Origin: Tenacibaculum sp. Bg11-29
GTDB taxonomy: Bacteria; Bacteroidota; Bacteroidia; Flavobacteriales; Flavobacteriaceae
NCBI RefSeq assembly: GCF_002836595.1
Contig: NZ_PJBB01000003.1
Coordinates: 1,983,001 to 2,047,000 of the forward strand
Length of the DNA stretch: 64,000 bases
Reading direction: 5' to 3'
This document shows, one piece after another, positions 1 through 8,182 of this stretch (position 1 is the stretch's first letter; each line of letters begins with the position of its first letter). The translations under genes and the position numbers were made by a program. A model generated the notes under the pieces. The model searched no databases and was not told the origin of the DNA. It worked only from the letters and a program-made list of their open reading frames with translations.

Positions 1-43
1 AAAATAATAATTATAAGGTTATTAGTACTTTATTAGAGAAAAA

Positions 44-466
44 TTACTTTTTACGAAACCAATAAGCAGTTCTACCAAAGGCAGCAATACCGTAATAGCC
101 GCGAATTTTTAATTTATTACTATTTTCAAGTTGAATATAGCATTTATATTCTTTACCGTTTTTAGGATCTAAAATTTTACCACCATTCCATTCTTTACCA
201 TCTTTTTTTAGTCCTGTTAAAATATTCATACCTAAAATAAGATTGTTTTTTCGGTTGCCTTTGCATTTATCACACAAGGCTTCTTGTCTGCTTTTATCGG
301 TGATTTCAATAATTTTAGCGTAGGCTTTTCCGTTTTTTTGATAAACTTCAATAACAGAATCTACTTTATTGGTTTCTTCATCACGATTTTCCCATTTACC
401 AAAAATGGTTTGGGCGTTAATAGAAGTACTAATAATAAGTAAAAGAATAAAAAGTGGTTTTTTCAT
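44..466 (-). CDS. DUF2147 family secreted protein
   Basis: A 140-residue protein with an N-terminal signal peptide (hydrophobic residues about 4-17, cleavage near INA-Q). The body has the DUF2147 pattern: an early FGKWENRDEE block, a CDKCKG motif near residue 65, ILDPKNGKEYKC, and a terminal RGYYGIAAFGRTAYW block. Members are small exported beta-rich proteins of unknown function, probably periplasmic. It lies 44 nt beyond the KdsC-like gene on the same strand and may be the last gene of that operon. Family call is by motif recognition. Confidence 0.85.
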   Translation of the reverse strand: MKKPLFILLLIISTSINAQTIFGKWENRDEETNKVDSVIEVYQKNGKAYAKIIEITDKSRQEALCDKCKGNRKNNLILGMNILTGLKKDGKEWNGGKILDPKNGKEYKCYIQLENSNKLKIRGYYGIAAFGRTAYWFRKK

Positions 467-510
467 GTTTGTAGAATTTAATAAAAAGTAATTTTCAAAA
501 ATCGTTCCAG

Positions 511-1038
511 TTAATCGTATTTAGCATCAAAATTGCCATTCCATTTTCCTTGAACACGCATTACTTGTTCTAAAATATCGCGGGCACAACCTTCACCGCC
601 ATTTTTATCAGAAATATATTTCGATACTTGCTGAATTTCTCTAACAGCATCGTTAGGGCAACAAGGCATACCAACTAATTTCATTACAGGGTAATCAGGA
701 ATATCATCGCCCATATATGCAATGTTTTCAGGGTTTAGGTTATAGTTTTCTAAGATCTCATTAAACTGTTTAATTTTATCATGAGCTCCTAAGTAAATAT
801 CGGTAATTCCTAAGTTAGCTAAACGAGTACGAACACCTTCATTTTTTCCGCCAGAAATAATACAAACTCTAAAACCAGCTTTTACAGCGGCTTTTAAAGC
901 GTAACCATCTTTAATATTCATTTGACGGACTAATTCGCCATTCGGAAAAACGGTAACAATTCCGTTTGTTAAAACACCGTCTACATCAAAAATAAAAGTA
1001 TCTATTTGTGGTAGTATTTCTTTATAACTTTTTTCCAT
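511..1038 (-). CDS. kdsC: KdsC-like HAD phosphatase (3-deoxy-manno-octulosonate 8-phosphatase family)
   Basis: 175 residues, normal length for the KdsC/YrbI class of HAD phosphatases lacking a cap domain. HAD motif I is FDVDGVLT with D18 and D20; motif II is the S in CIISGGKN; motif IV is YMGDDIPDYPVM. The family removes phosphate from KDO-8-phosphate in lipopolysaccharide synthesis, in the cytoplasm. The start overlaps the end of the DUF2520 gene by 17 nt, so the two are translationally coupled on the minus strand. A related sugar-phosphate substrate cannot be excluded. Confidence 0.85.
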   Translation of the reverse strand: MEKSYKEILPQIDTFIFDVDGVLTNGIVTVFPNGELVRQMNIKDGYALKAAVKAGFRVCIISGGKNEGVRTRLANLGITDIYLGAHDKIKQFNEILENYNLNPENIAYMGDDIPDYPVMKLVGMPCCPNDAVREIQQVSKYISDKNGGEGCARDILEQVMRVQGKWNGNFDAKYD

Positions 1039-1780
1039 TATTTTGGATTGATTTTGTAATGAGTTGATAAATTTTTTGTTGTTCTTTCGTTAGTAATGTT
1101 AAGTGGTTTTGAATCGTTTCTTGGTCGTTTCTTTTTGCAGGACCTGTTTGTGACTCTTCTGGACTTAACGTTGTTATTTTTTGAGCTGTTTCTTTAATTA
1201 ACGGATGTAAAACTTCAAAAGGTACTTGATGTTCTTCACAAATATCGGCACCCATTTTATACATGTGATTGGTAAAGTTATTTACAAAAACGGCAGCTGC
1301 ATGTAAACTTTTTCGTTGTTTAGAATTAATAGCGTAAATATTTTTTCCGATTGATTTTGCTAGCTTTTCTAAAGTTTTAAAATCTTCCTTATTTTCTGCT
1401 TCTAAGCAAAACGGAATTTCATTAAAATCAACTTCTTTGTCTTTCGAAAAACTTTGTAATGGATAAAAAACACCTTTTCTTCCGTTGTTTTTTAAGGCGC
1501 TTAAAGAAGCACTACCAGAGGTATGTACCACAAAACCATTTTTTTTAGTAAGTTTTTCTGAAACTTTAGCAATAGCATCATCAGAAATAGCAATAATATA
1601 AACATCGGCAGTTGCTAATAAATCTAAATTATTTGTGGTTTCAACGAGTTGCTTTAAATGTTTAATTTGCTGATTATTGCGAGCATACATTTGTACTAAA
1701 GAAACATCTTTAGTTTTACTAAAAGCTTTTGCTAGGTGTGTTGCTACGTTACCGCCCCCAATAATGGCTACTCTAATCAT
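1022..1780 (-). CDS. Rossmann-like and DUF2520 domain protein
   Basis: 252 residues. The N-terminus is a Rossmann NAD(P)-binding fold with the glycine-rich VAIIGGGNVATHLA motif at residues 4-17; the C-terminal half matches DUF2520, including LHAAAVFVNNFTNHMY and TGPAKRNDQET. The family resembles pyrroline-5-carboxylate reductase and 6-phosphogluconate dehydrogenase folds, but its substrate is not known to me. It is first in the minus-strand operon with the KdsC-like gene, an arrangement common in Flavobacteriia. Confidence 0.85.
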   Translation of the reverse strand: MIRVAIIGGGNVATHLAKAFSKTKDVSLVQMYARNNQQIKHLKQLVETTNNLDLLATADVYIIAISDDAIAKVSEKLTKKNGFVVHTSGSASLSALKNNGRKGVFYPLQSFSKDKEVDFNEIPFCLEAENKEDFKTLEKLAKSIGKNIYAINSKQRKSLHAAAVFVNNFTNHMYKMGADICEEHQVPFEVLHPLIKETAQKITTLSPEESQTGPAKRNDQETIQNHLTLLTKEQQKIYQLITKSIQNNGKKL

Positions 1781-1951
1781 AGGTACGAAGATATTGAATT
1801 TATGTTATAGTGATTCGTTAAAAATATTTTTTGCATCTTTGCAGCCTTATGTTTGTTTAAGTCCACTTATATAGCTTAGTTGTACACGATACAACTCCAA
1901 ATAATACTCGATATCTTTTTCGAGTAAACCTCTATATTTTAATAATTTATA

Positions 1952-3361
1952 ATGACTGATTACAATAAAACTTCAAAACAAACAATATTTTCACTTTTTA
2001 AAGACGCTATTTTAGGTAAGCAGCAAGATTTTACAAAGGGAAGCCTACGTAAGGCTGTTTTTATGTTGGCTATACCAATGATTTTAGAAATGTTAATGGA
2101 ATCTATCTTTGCTTTGGTAGATATTATTTATGTATCTAGAGTAAGCGTAAATGCTGTGGCAACAGTTGGTTTAACAGAATCTGTTTTAACCTTGGTGTAT
2201 GCAGTAGCCATTGGTTTAAGTATGGCGGCAACGGCTTTAATTGCTCGAAGAACAGGAGAGAAAGATGCTAAAGGCGCAAATGAGAATGCAGTACAGGTTA
2301 TAATTTTAGGTGTTTTTATTTCAATATTAATTAGTATTATAGGAATACTGTTTCCGAAAGAAATTTTAGGATTAATGGGAGGGAAGCCCGATTTAATAGC
2401 AGAAGGATTTGGCTATACTCAGGTTTTATTAGGAGGAAACATAACGGTAATGCTACTTTTTTTAATTAATGCCATTTTTAGAGGAGCCGGAAATGCTTCT
2501 ATTGCAATGTGGACATTAATTTTATCGAATGGTTTAAATATTATTTTAGATCCTATTTTTATTTTTGGTTTAGGGCCAATTCCTGCTTATGGAGTAGAGG
2601 GAGCAGCTATTGCAACAACAATTGGTAGGGGTACCGCTGTAGTTTCGCAATTATTGGTGTTGTTTTATGGCGCCGGAAAAATTAAAATAGCAGTAAAAGA
2701 TTTAGGTATTAAGGTAAAGGTAATGCTAAATTTAATAAAGGTTTCTTTAGGTGGAATAGGGCAGTTCTTAATAGGTACCTCTAGTTGGGTGTTTTTAATG
2801 CGTATTATTTCAGAATTTGGTAGCGAAGTATTGGCAGGTTACACAATTGCTATACGTATTATGATGTTTACTCTAATGCCTGCTTGGGGTATGAGTAATG
2901 CAGCGGCAACTTTGGTTGGTCAAAACTTAGGTGCCAAACAACCCGAAAGAGCAGAAAAATCGGTTTGGATAACCAGTAAATACTGTGCGTACTTTATGGG
3001 AATAGTATCTGTAATTTACATCTTTTTTGCACCAACTTTTTTAAGTTGGTTTTCTGAAAACCCGAGCGTGGTTGAAAACGGAGCTTTGTGTTTGCAGATT
3101 ATTGCTGCTGGTTACATTGCGTATGCTTACGGTATGGTGGTAATTCAATCATTTAACGGTTCAGGAGATACTAAAACGCCAACATATATAAATTTTGTGT
3201 GTTTTTGGTTGTTTCAATTGCCATTTGCATACATTATGGCAATCACATTAAATTTTGGACCAATAGGTGTTTTTTTAGCCATAACATTAGCTGAGGTGCT
3301 AATTGCTATTCTAGGAATTTGGCTGTTTAAAAAAGGAAAATGGAAAACGGTAACGGTTTAA
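1952..3361 (+). CDS. MATE family multidrug/cation antiporter
   Basis: 469 residues with about 12 hydrophobic segments in two homologous halves, the usual MATE length. Diagnostic stretches include MILEMLMESIFALVDIIYVS in helix 1, NAIFRGAGNASIAM, and the mirrored VVIQSFNGSGDTKTPT in the second half. MATE proteins export drugs or metabolites across the inner membrane using Na+ or H+ gradients; the substrate cannot be read here. It is divergent from the DUF2520 operon across 171 nt and lies 39 nt before bshB1. Confidence 0.9.
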   Translation: MTDYNKTSKQTIFSLFKDAILGKQQDFTKGSLRKAVFMLAIPMILEMLMESIFALVDIIYVSRVSVNAVATVGLTESVLTLVYAVAIGLSMAATALIARRTGEKDAKGANENAVQVIILGVFISILISIIGILFPKEILGLMGGKPDLIAEGFGYTQVLLGGNITVMLLFLINAIFRGAGNASIAMWTLILSNGLNIILDPIFIFGLGPIPAYGVEGAAIATTIGRGTAVVSQLLVLFYGAGKIKIAVKDLGIKVKVMLNLIKVSLGGIGQFLIGTSSWVFLMRIISEFGSEVLAGYTIAIRIMMFTLMPAWGMSNAAATLVGQNLGAKQPERAEKSVWITSKYCAYFMGIVSVIYIFFAPTFLSWFSENPSVVENGALCLQIIAAGYIAYAYGMVVIQSFNGSGDTKTPTYINFVCFWLFQLPFAYIMAITLNFGPIGVFLAITLAEVLIAILGIWLFKKGKWKTVTV

Positions 3362-3400
3362 TGGCTATTTTGTAAATTGGCTTATTAAAAATAAACAAAT

Positions 3401-4117
3401 ATGAAACTAGATATATTAGCGTTTGGAGCGCATCCAGATGATGTAGAGTTAGGTTGTGCAGGTACCATTGCTAAAGAAATTTCTTCAGGAAGTAAAGTAG
3501 GTATTGTAGATTTAACAAGAGGGGAACTAGGTACGCGTGGTTCTGCAGAATTACGAGATAAAGAAGCAGCAGTGGCGGCTGATATATTAGGAGTTTCGGT
3601 ACGTGAAAATTTGGGCTTTGCTGATGGTTTTTTTAAGAATGACAAAGAGCATCAATTAGCAGTTGTAAAAATGATTCGTAAGTATCAGCCAGAAATTGTG
3701 TTGTGTAACGCTATTGATGATAGGCATATTGATCATCCAAAAGGAAGTAAATTGGTTTCTGATGCTTGTTTTTTAAGTGGTTTGTTAAAAATTGAAACAA
3801 CACTAAATGGCGAGTTGCAAGAAAAATGGAGACCAAAGTTGGTTTACCATTATATACAGTGGAAAAATATTGAGCCAGACTTTGTTGTTGATGTAACAGG
3901 ATTTATGAATAAGAAGGAAGCATCGGTTCTAGCATACGCATCTCAGTTCTTTGATCCGAATAGTAATGCACCAGAAACACCAATTACAAGTAAGAATTTT
4001 ACAGATAGTATAAATTATAGAGCAAAAGATTTAGGAAGGTTAATTGGAGTTGATTATGCAGAAGGTTTTACCTCAGAGCGTTACGTGGCAGTTGAAAATT
4101 TAAGTAAATTAATTTAG
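3401..4117 (+). CDS. bshB1: Bacillithiol biosynthesis deacetylase BshB1
   Basis: 238 residues, PIG-L/LmbE-type zinc deacetylase. The metal motif AHPDD (H11, D13, D14) and the second motif DRHIDHPKG are present; LDILAFGAHPDDVELGCAG and RGELGTRGSAELRDKEA are characteristic of BshB1. It removes acetate from GlcNAc-malate in the cytoplasm, the second step of bacillithiol synthesis; other steps are not in the window. It is followed directly by the tRNA-His promoter. Confidence 0.9.
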   Translation: MKLDILAFGAHPDDVELGCAGTIAKEISSGSKVGIVDLTRGELGTRGSAELRDKEAAVAADILGVSVRENLGFADGFFKNDKEHQLAVVKMIRKYQPEIVLCNAIDDRHIDHPKGSKLVSDACFLSGLLKIETTLNGELQEKWRPKLVYHYIQWKNIEPDFVVDVTGFMNKKEASVLAYASQFFDPNSNAPETPITSKNFTDSINYRAKDLGRLIGVDYAEGFTSERYVAVENLSKLI

Positions 4118-4126
4118 AAAAAAATT

Positions 4127-4156
4127 TTGTAGATATTAGAAACAGTTGTATATTTG
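4127..4156 (+). promoter_or_regulatory. tRNA-His promoter
   Basis: TTG at 4127-4129, 19 nt spacer, TATATTTG at 4149-4156, an exact fit to the Bacteroidota housekeeping promoter (TTG-N19-TAnnTTTG). Transcription would start about 10 nt before the tRNA. Confidence 0.85.
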
Positions 4157-4172
4157 CACCCGCAAGTTACAT

Positions 4173-4250
4173 GGTGGTTGTAGCTCAGTTGGTTAGAGTA
4201 TCGGTTTGTGGTACCGAGGGTCGCGGGTTCGAATCCCGTCTTCCACCCCA
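4173..4250 (+). tRNA. tRNA-His(GTG)
   Basis: Cloverleaf with anticodon GTG in loop TTGTGGT, T-arm GCGGGTTCGAATCCCGT, extra 5' G at 4173 typical of tRNA-His, and encoded CCA at 4248-4250. Two T:T oppositions are seen in the acceptor stem. Its 3' part is duplicated at 8095-8127, which marks it as an integration target. Confidence 0.93.
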
Positions 4251-4256
4251 GAACTT

Positions 4257-4288
4257 AAGTCCTTGTTTTTACAGGGACTTTTTTGTTT
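4257..4288 (+). terminator. Terminator after tRNA-His
   Basis: Inverted repeat AAGTCC ... GGACTT followed by a T run. It lies inside the tRNA-His element, so it is probably the element's own replacement terminator; the original one would be 8129-8159. Confidence 0.7.
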
Positions 4289-4357
4289 TTTACAATCCTG
4301 CAAGATTTACATTTTAAATTGGCGTGACAGCTAACGAGACAAAAATGTAAGTAAAAA

Positions 4358-4968
4358 ATGAAGAAAATTATTTCACTTTCAAGTGGCTGTTCGGCTACTT
4401 ATACTTCAGTTATTCCTAAAAATTGGAAAACAGCTGGTAAAGATTCACTTTTAAAAGACTGGACAATTTATTATTACTTTGAAGATCCATTGCACAAAAA
4501 GCAATATCCAAAAGGAAAACGAATTCGTACGAAAGGTATGAACGAGTTTAAAACTTTAGGAGAAAGGAGGGAGGCAACCGAAATTCTTTTACAAGGAATT
4601 GTAGATAAGTTGGTAAATCAGCATTGGAACCCACTTTCTAAAAGTTATATGCAAAGTAACGATGCAATTGATGGCAGTAAATCACTACTAGATTCATTAA
4701 TCTATTACTCAAGAATTAAACAAGCATCTAAAAGCTATACGGCAAATATAAAATCGATGATTGGGTTTGTTGAAGTTTCTATTTATGCGTTACAATTTCA
4801 ATATAAAAGTGTAAATACTGTAACTAGAAAAGGTATAAAAGCAATCTTAAGGCATCAACAAGAAACAAGAAACAAGAGATATATCTAATTACAGGTATAA
4901 TAAAATTAAACTCTCATACTTCTGATAGGATGATGAAAGAACATTATGCAGTAAATTGCAGTAAATGA
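4358..4968 (+). pseudogene. Tyrosine recombinase (integrase) remnant of the tRNA-His element
   Basis: An open frame of 176 residues (4358-4888) matches the N-terminal arm-binding and start of the core-binding region of flavobacterial prophage integrases: WTIYYYFEDP, KRIRTKGMNEFKTLGER and HWNPLSKSYM. Full enzymes have about 390-420 residues, so the catalytic domain is missing. Just beyond the stop, another frame reads HTSDRMMKEHYAVNCSK to a stop at 4966-4968, which looks like the catalytic-tyrosine end of an integrase. An internal deletion with frameshift is the simplest reading. It sits 107 nt past tRNA-His, the usual integrase position. Confidence 0.75.
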
Positions 4969-5037
4969 AAAACAACGTACTATAAATAGATTAAAAAATG
5001 TGGATGCTTCTTTTTATGAGGGGAACCAATCAGATTA

Positions 5038-5232
5038 ATAGTAGTTATTCAAATAATATTCGGTTAGCTAATAAATTAGTATGACTTTATAATTTGTATT
5101 TACCAAGTTAAAAGCTATTAAAACTAAGAGAAGCTGTTGGGATTTACATGTTTCACGCTTAAAAATAATTAGTATGTTTGAACAAATAAATAGATAGAGG
5201 TGTGTCTATATTAACTATATATACTTGTTAGC
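5038..5232 (+). repeat. 195-bp direct repeat, copy 1
   Basis: Nearly identical to 6437-6653, starting TAGTTATTCAAATAATATTC and ending in ATTAACTATATATACTTG. It precedes the TonB-like gene, as copy 2 precedes the DUF7151 gene, so it is probably a duplicated promoter and leader. Confidence 0.8.
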
Positions 5233-5254
5233 AAATATTATAACTAAATATAAA

Positions 5255-5755
5255 ATGAAAAAAAAATATACAATTCTAATTTTACTATTATCTATTTATA
5301 ACTTAACATATTCACAAGTAACAGATAATAGAAAACTTGAAGGAAAAAAAATAATTAAATCTTTCCCGATAAATAAATCACTTTTTGATGAGAAGACAGA
5401 TGGAGGGTTTACTGTAATGATTGAAAAAACACCAATATTTACAGGATGTGAATCTGAAAAAGGGAATGGTGTTAAATCTTGTTATCGTAAAAAAGTTAAT
5501 GAATTTATAACTTCTAATTTAAGGTATCCTGAAATTGCTAAAAAAAATATGATTCAAGGAAGAGTAATTGCTAAATATATTATAGACAAGAACGGTTTAA
5601 TAAGTAATGTTTCAGTAAAAGGAAATGAATACCTTTTAGACGAAACAATTAGACTAATAAAATCATTTCCTAAAGTTACCCCTGCAAAACAAAGAGGAAA
5701 ATCGGTAAAGTATGAAATGACTATACCGGTATACTTTAAACTTGATGATAAATAA
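5255..5755 (+). CDS. TonB C-terminal-domain exported protein
   Basis: 166 residues from ATG at 5255, chosen over an upstream in-frame ATG because it starts directly with the signal peptide MKKKYTILILLLSIYNLTYS. The C-terminal half has a TonB-like fold signature: INEFITSNLRYPEIAKKN-type YPE motif, QGRVIAKYIIDKNGLISNV, and PAKQRGKSVKYEMTIPVYF. No transmembrane anchor or Pro-rich linker follows, so it is a secreted stand-alone TonB_C protein rather than a true energy transducer. Cargo of the tRNA-His element. Confidence 0.75.
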   Translation: MKKKYTILILLLSIYNLTYSQVTDNRKLEGKKIIKSFPINKSLFDEKTDGGFTVMIEKTPIFTGCESEKGNGVKSCYRKKVNEFITSNLRYPEIAKKNMIQGRVIAKYIIDKNGLISNVSVKGNEYLLDETIRLIKSFPKVTPAKQRGKSVKYEMTIPVYFKLDDK

Positions 5756-5757
5756 AA

Positions 5758-5900
5758 AGCATTTGCTAACAAGGTATGAAAAACATAGGGCGTTTGTGCT
5801 AAACCGAAAGTTCTGTGAGTATTTAGCGAAGTAATAAACCGAAACGAAAGTGCTTATCACCTGTCCTACGTTTTTTATACTGAACGTTGTAAACAATTTG
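5758..5900. repeat. Imperfect palindrome resembling a cassette recombination site, copy 1
   Basis: Left arm GCTAACAAGGTATGAAAAAC, right arm CCTACGTTTTTTATACTGAA followed by CGTTGT. The arms are inverted repeats of one another and the middle is unpaired. Copy 2 (7487-7622) has the same arms. Each copy follows an ORF, as attC sites do in integron cassettes. Confidence 0.5.
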
Positions 5901-5905
5901 AGAAA

Positions 5906-6331
5906 ATGAAAAAACTAATAGGAATTGGAGTAATAATTTTGACTTTATTTTCTTGTCAATATTTGAATTCATTGTATTCAGACAATACTCTGACTGAAAA
6001 AATTGAAGCTGAATTTAAATCGGATTCGGAAATAATTTACTTGACCAAGCTGAATAGTTTTGAATGGAATGAATTACTAATTCTTGGACCATATTCTATA
6101 GTTGAAAGTATTGAGAAAGAACTGAATTTGGATTTAGGAAATATAAGAGAAACTGAAATTGAATATAGTGACTCTATAAACCTTCTGGTTTTTCTAAAAG
6201 ATGGAAAGTCAGTTAAAATTTCAGAAGTATCGAGAGGGATTGGCGATTTTACAAATTTGAGACAGATAATTGAAAAGAGTAAAGTAATATTTGTAAAAAC
6301 AGAAAACGGACAAAATAAATTGGCAGAATAA
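5906..6331 (+). CDS. Hypothetical lipoprotein
   Basis: 141 residues. Lipoprotein signal peptide with lipobox LFSC (Cys17) and then a soluble domain without a family I recognise. Hydrophobic FLKDGKSVKISEVSRG near the end could be a beta hairpin. It begins just after palindrome 1, so it looks like a separate cassette gene. Small DUF-type lipoproteins of this kind are common in flavobacterial cassette arrays; the function is unknown. Confidence 0.65.
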   Translation: MKKLIGIGVIILTLFSCQYLNSLYSDNTLTEKIEAEFKSDSEIIYLTKLNSFEWNELLILGPYSIVESIEKELNLDLGNIRETEIEYSDSINLLVFLKDGKSVKISEVSRGIGDFTNLRQIIEKSKVIFVKTENGQNKLAE

Positions 6332-6375
6332 AACTGCTTACAATAACGTTAAATATAATATTACTTACCACATAT

Positions 6376-6403
6376 CAACACCTAGCAAGTGTTGTTTTTT
6401 TTT
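6376..6403 (+). terminator. Rho-independent terminator
   Basis: CAACAC loop GTGTTG followed by ten T. Ends the 5906-6331 gene; similar in sequence and context to 7642-7671. Confidence 0.75.
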
Positions 6404-6436
6404 ATGTCAAAATTTAAGTAAACGAATATTGATAAA

Positions 6437-6653
6437 ATTGTAGTTATTCAAATAATATTCGGTTAGCTAATAAACTAGTATGACTTTATAATTTGTATTT
6501 ACGAAGTTAAAAGCTATTAAAACTAAGAGAAGTTGTTGGAATTTAAAATGTTTCACGCTTAAAATTAATTAGTATGTTTGAATAAAGAAATAGATACAGG
6601 TGTGTCTATAATGGATATATAGTTAATATTAACTATATATACTTGTTTAGGAA
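6437..6653 (+). repeat. 195-bp direct repeat, copy 2
   Basis: Second copy of 5038-5232 with scattered substitutions and a roughly 20 bp AT-rich insertion near the end. It lies directly upstream of the DUF7151 lipoprotein gene. Confidence 0.8.
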
Positions 6654-6668
6654 CAATTTAAAATAAAC

Positions 6669-7481
6669 ATGAAACATTTTACAAAAGAAAAATTATACTA
6701 TTTACTAATAGTTATATTTATTGTATCCTGTGAAGGAGAAGACGGACAAATTGGTTCCATTGGAGAACAAGGAGAGTCTGGTATTAATAGTTTAATCAAA
6801 ACTTCAAATGAGGATGCAGGAGAGAATTGCGAAAATGGAGGATTGAAAATAGAAACTGGGTTAGATATTAACTCAAATGGAATATTAGAGGAAAATGAAA
6901 TTCAAAGCACTAATTACACATGTAATGGTGTTGATGGATACTCAAGCTTAGTTAAAATTACTGAAGAATCTGATGGAGCAAATTGTAAAAATGGAGGAAT
7001 AAAGATTAATTCAGGCATTGATTCTAATAAAAACGGAATCCTTGATGAGATAGAAATTGACACTACTGAATATATTTGTAATGGAATTGGTGGTATTGGT
7101 GAAGTAGTTTTAGATTTTAATTATTCTTTTTCTAATGGAACAAATAGCTCTGACGGGAAGGTTAGTGATTCATTTAAAATAAATAATTTTAATATAGAAA
7201 ATTATAATAATTTTGATTTTGCAAAATTTTCTGCTTCTATAAGGTCTTCAGATAGTTCTGCCTCATGCATAATAGAATTATATGATTTTACTAGTGAAAC
7301 GGTTATTTCAGAAGCTATTATTCAAACAAATGAAACTTCTTCGACATTCATTGAAACTACTGTTAATTTTTTCAATGAACTTCCTACAAGTTCTACCAAT
7401 TTAGGGATAAAGATTAAAAGTTCCGTTGAAGGAATAGATGTTTGGTGTTCTAATCCAAGATTAATATTATCTAAGAAATAG
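6669..7481 (+). CDS. DUF7151-repeat lipoprotein
   Basis: 270 residues. The signal peptide ends in lipobox IVSC (Cys19). A short collagen-like GxxG stretch (GEDGQIGSIGEQGESG) leads into two tandem repeats of about 50 residues of the form LIKTSNEDAGENCENGG ... DINSNGILEENEI ... TNYTCNG. Each has paired cysteines and a DxNxNGxLxxxE loop resembling a calcium-binding loop. The C-terminal 125 residues look like a beta-sandwich. Probably anchored on the cell surface. Confidence 0.75.
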   Translation: MKHFTKEKLYYLLIVIFIVSCEGEDGQIGSIGEQGESGINSLIKTSNEDAGENCENGGLKIETGLDINSNGILEENEIQSTNYTCNGVDGYSSLVKITEESDGANCKNGGIKINSGIDSNKNGILDEIEIDTTEYICNGIGGIGEVVLDFNYSFSNGTNSSDGKVSDSFKINNFNIENYNNFDFAKFSASIRSSDSSASCIIELYDFTSETVISEAIIQTNETSSTFIETTVNFFNELPTSSTNLGIKIKSSVEGIDVWCSNPRLILSKK

Positions 7482-7486
7482 TAAAA

Positions 7487-7622
7487 CAATTTCTAACAAA
7501 GTATATAAAAAATAGCAGTTAAGTGCAAGCTACAAAGTCTGTGATTTTCTACTATTTTTGTTTTAGACTGAAAATAATTACATTTTTATTCTGCTACGTT
7601 TCATATACAAACATGTTACTCA
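7487..7622. repeat. Imperfect palindrome resembling a cassette recombination site, copy 2
   Basis: Left arm CTAACAAAGTATATAAAAAA, right arm TGCTACGTTTCATATACAAA. Matches copy 1 in both arms and lies just after the DUF7151 gene. Confidence 0.5.
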
Positions 7623-7641
7623 ATAAAATACTACTTACCTC

Positions 7642-7671
7642 AAAACACCTTTAACGAGGTGTTTTTTTACA
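7642..7671 (+). terminator. Rho-independent terminator
   Basis: AAACACCT loop AGGTGTTT followed by T residues. Confidence 0.7.
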
Positions 7672-7807
7672 CCAAAAATCCAAGTTCCAACAAACAAACC
7701 ACTAGACCTAGGGTGTTTTCCTTAAATACTACTAGGGTTTTGTTTACAGAAACTTGCAAATGATCTCATTACATTTGTAACGAGTTTAAGAAAAAAATGA
7801 TGAAAGA

Positions 7808-8093
7808 ATGAAGGTGTATGTAGTTGATAATCATAAAGTAATTTACGAAGGCTTTAAGGTTTTGTTAGAGGTAGAAGGAATTACAGTTGATGGCTGGAAC
7901 AGTAATGGTGTTGAGTTATTAAAGTATCTAAAACGAATACTGCAGATGTTTTGATTGTTGATTATAGTATGCCCGATATGGACGGTAATGATGTGTTGCA
8001 ATATTTTTTAGATAATAATATTGAGCAAAAAGTTTTAATGTTTTCTGGTTATATTGATTATGAATTTATTAAAAACACCATGGTTAAAGGTGC
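7808..8093 (+). pseudogene. Response-regulator receiver fragment, frameshifted and truncated
   Basis: From ATG at 7808 the sequence reads MKVYVVDNHKVIYEGFKVLL, a receiver domain related to the three regulators at 18904, 21059 and 23488. A frameshift near 7930 breaks it. The other frame continues ADVLIVDYSMPDMDGNDVLQ (phosphoacceptor Asp kept) to VKGAEG, where the gene runs into the duplicated tRNA-His end. No HTH domain remains. The upstream TACATTTG element also matches the promoters of the other three regulators. Confidence 0.8.
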
Positions 8094-8094
8094 T

Positions 8095-8127
8095 GAGGGG
8101 CGCGGGTTCGAATCCCGTTTTCCACCC
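8095..8127 (+). repeat. Duplicated tRNA-His 3' end (att site)
   Basis: The 18 bp CGCGGGTTCGAATCCCGT at 8101-8118 is identical to 4222-4239, and TTCCACCC follows after one mismatch. Only the T arm and acceptor 3' strand are present, the normal footprint left by tyrosine-recombinase integration in a tRNA gene. Confidence 0.85.
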
Positions 8128-8128
8128 A

Positions 8129-8159
8129 AAAAGTCTTCTCATTTGAGAAGACTTTTTTA
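8129..8159 (+). terminator. Terminator beyond the tRNA-His att site
   Basis: AAGTCTTCTC ATTT GAGAAGACTT and T run. Probably the original chromosomal tRNA-His terminator before insertion. Confidence 0.75.
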
Positions 8160-8182
8160 ATTTAAAGAAAAAAACTTCTCAA

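Larger units (their letters stand above)
4173..8127. mobile_element. Decayed integrative element in tRNA-His
   Basis: Bounded by intact tRNA-His on the left and a duplicated tRNA-His 3' end on the right (8095-8127). It contains a broken integrase, three cargo genes with palindromic spacers, a 195 bp direct repeat and a response-regulator fragment. With the integrase broken it is probably fixed in place. Confidence 0.75.

Noticed and set aside
5225..5254. Upstream start for the TonB-like protein
   Set aside because: It would put ten residues before a clean signal peptide; ATG 5255 fits better.
7951..8160. Open frame joining a receiver fragment to the tRNA-His end
   Set aside because: The last 20 residues are translated tRNA and terminator sequence; the gene is a truncated pseudogene.
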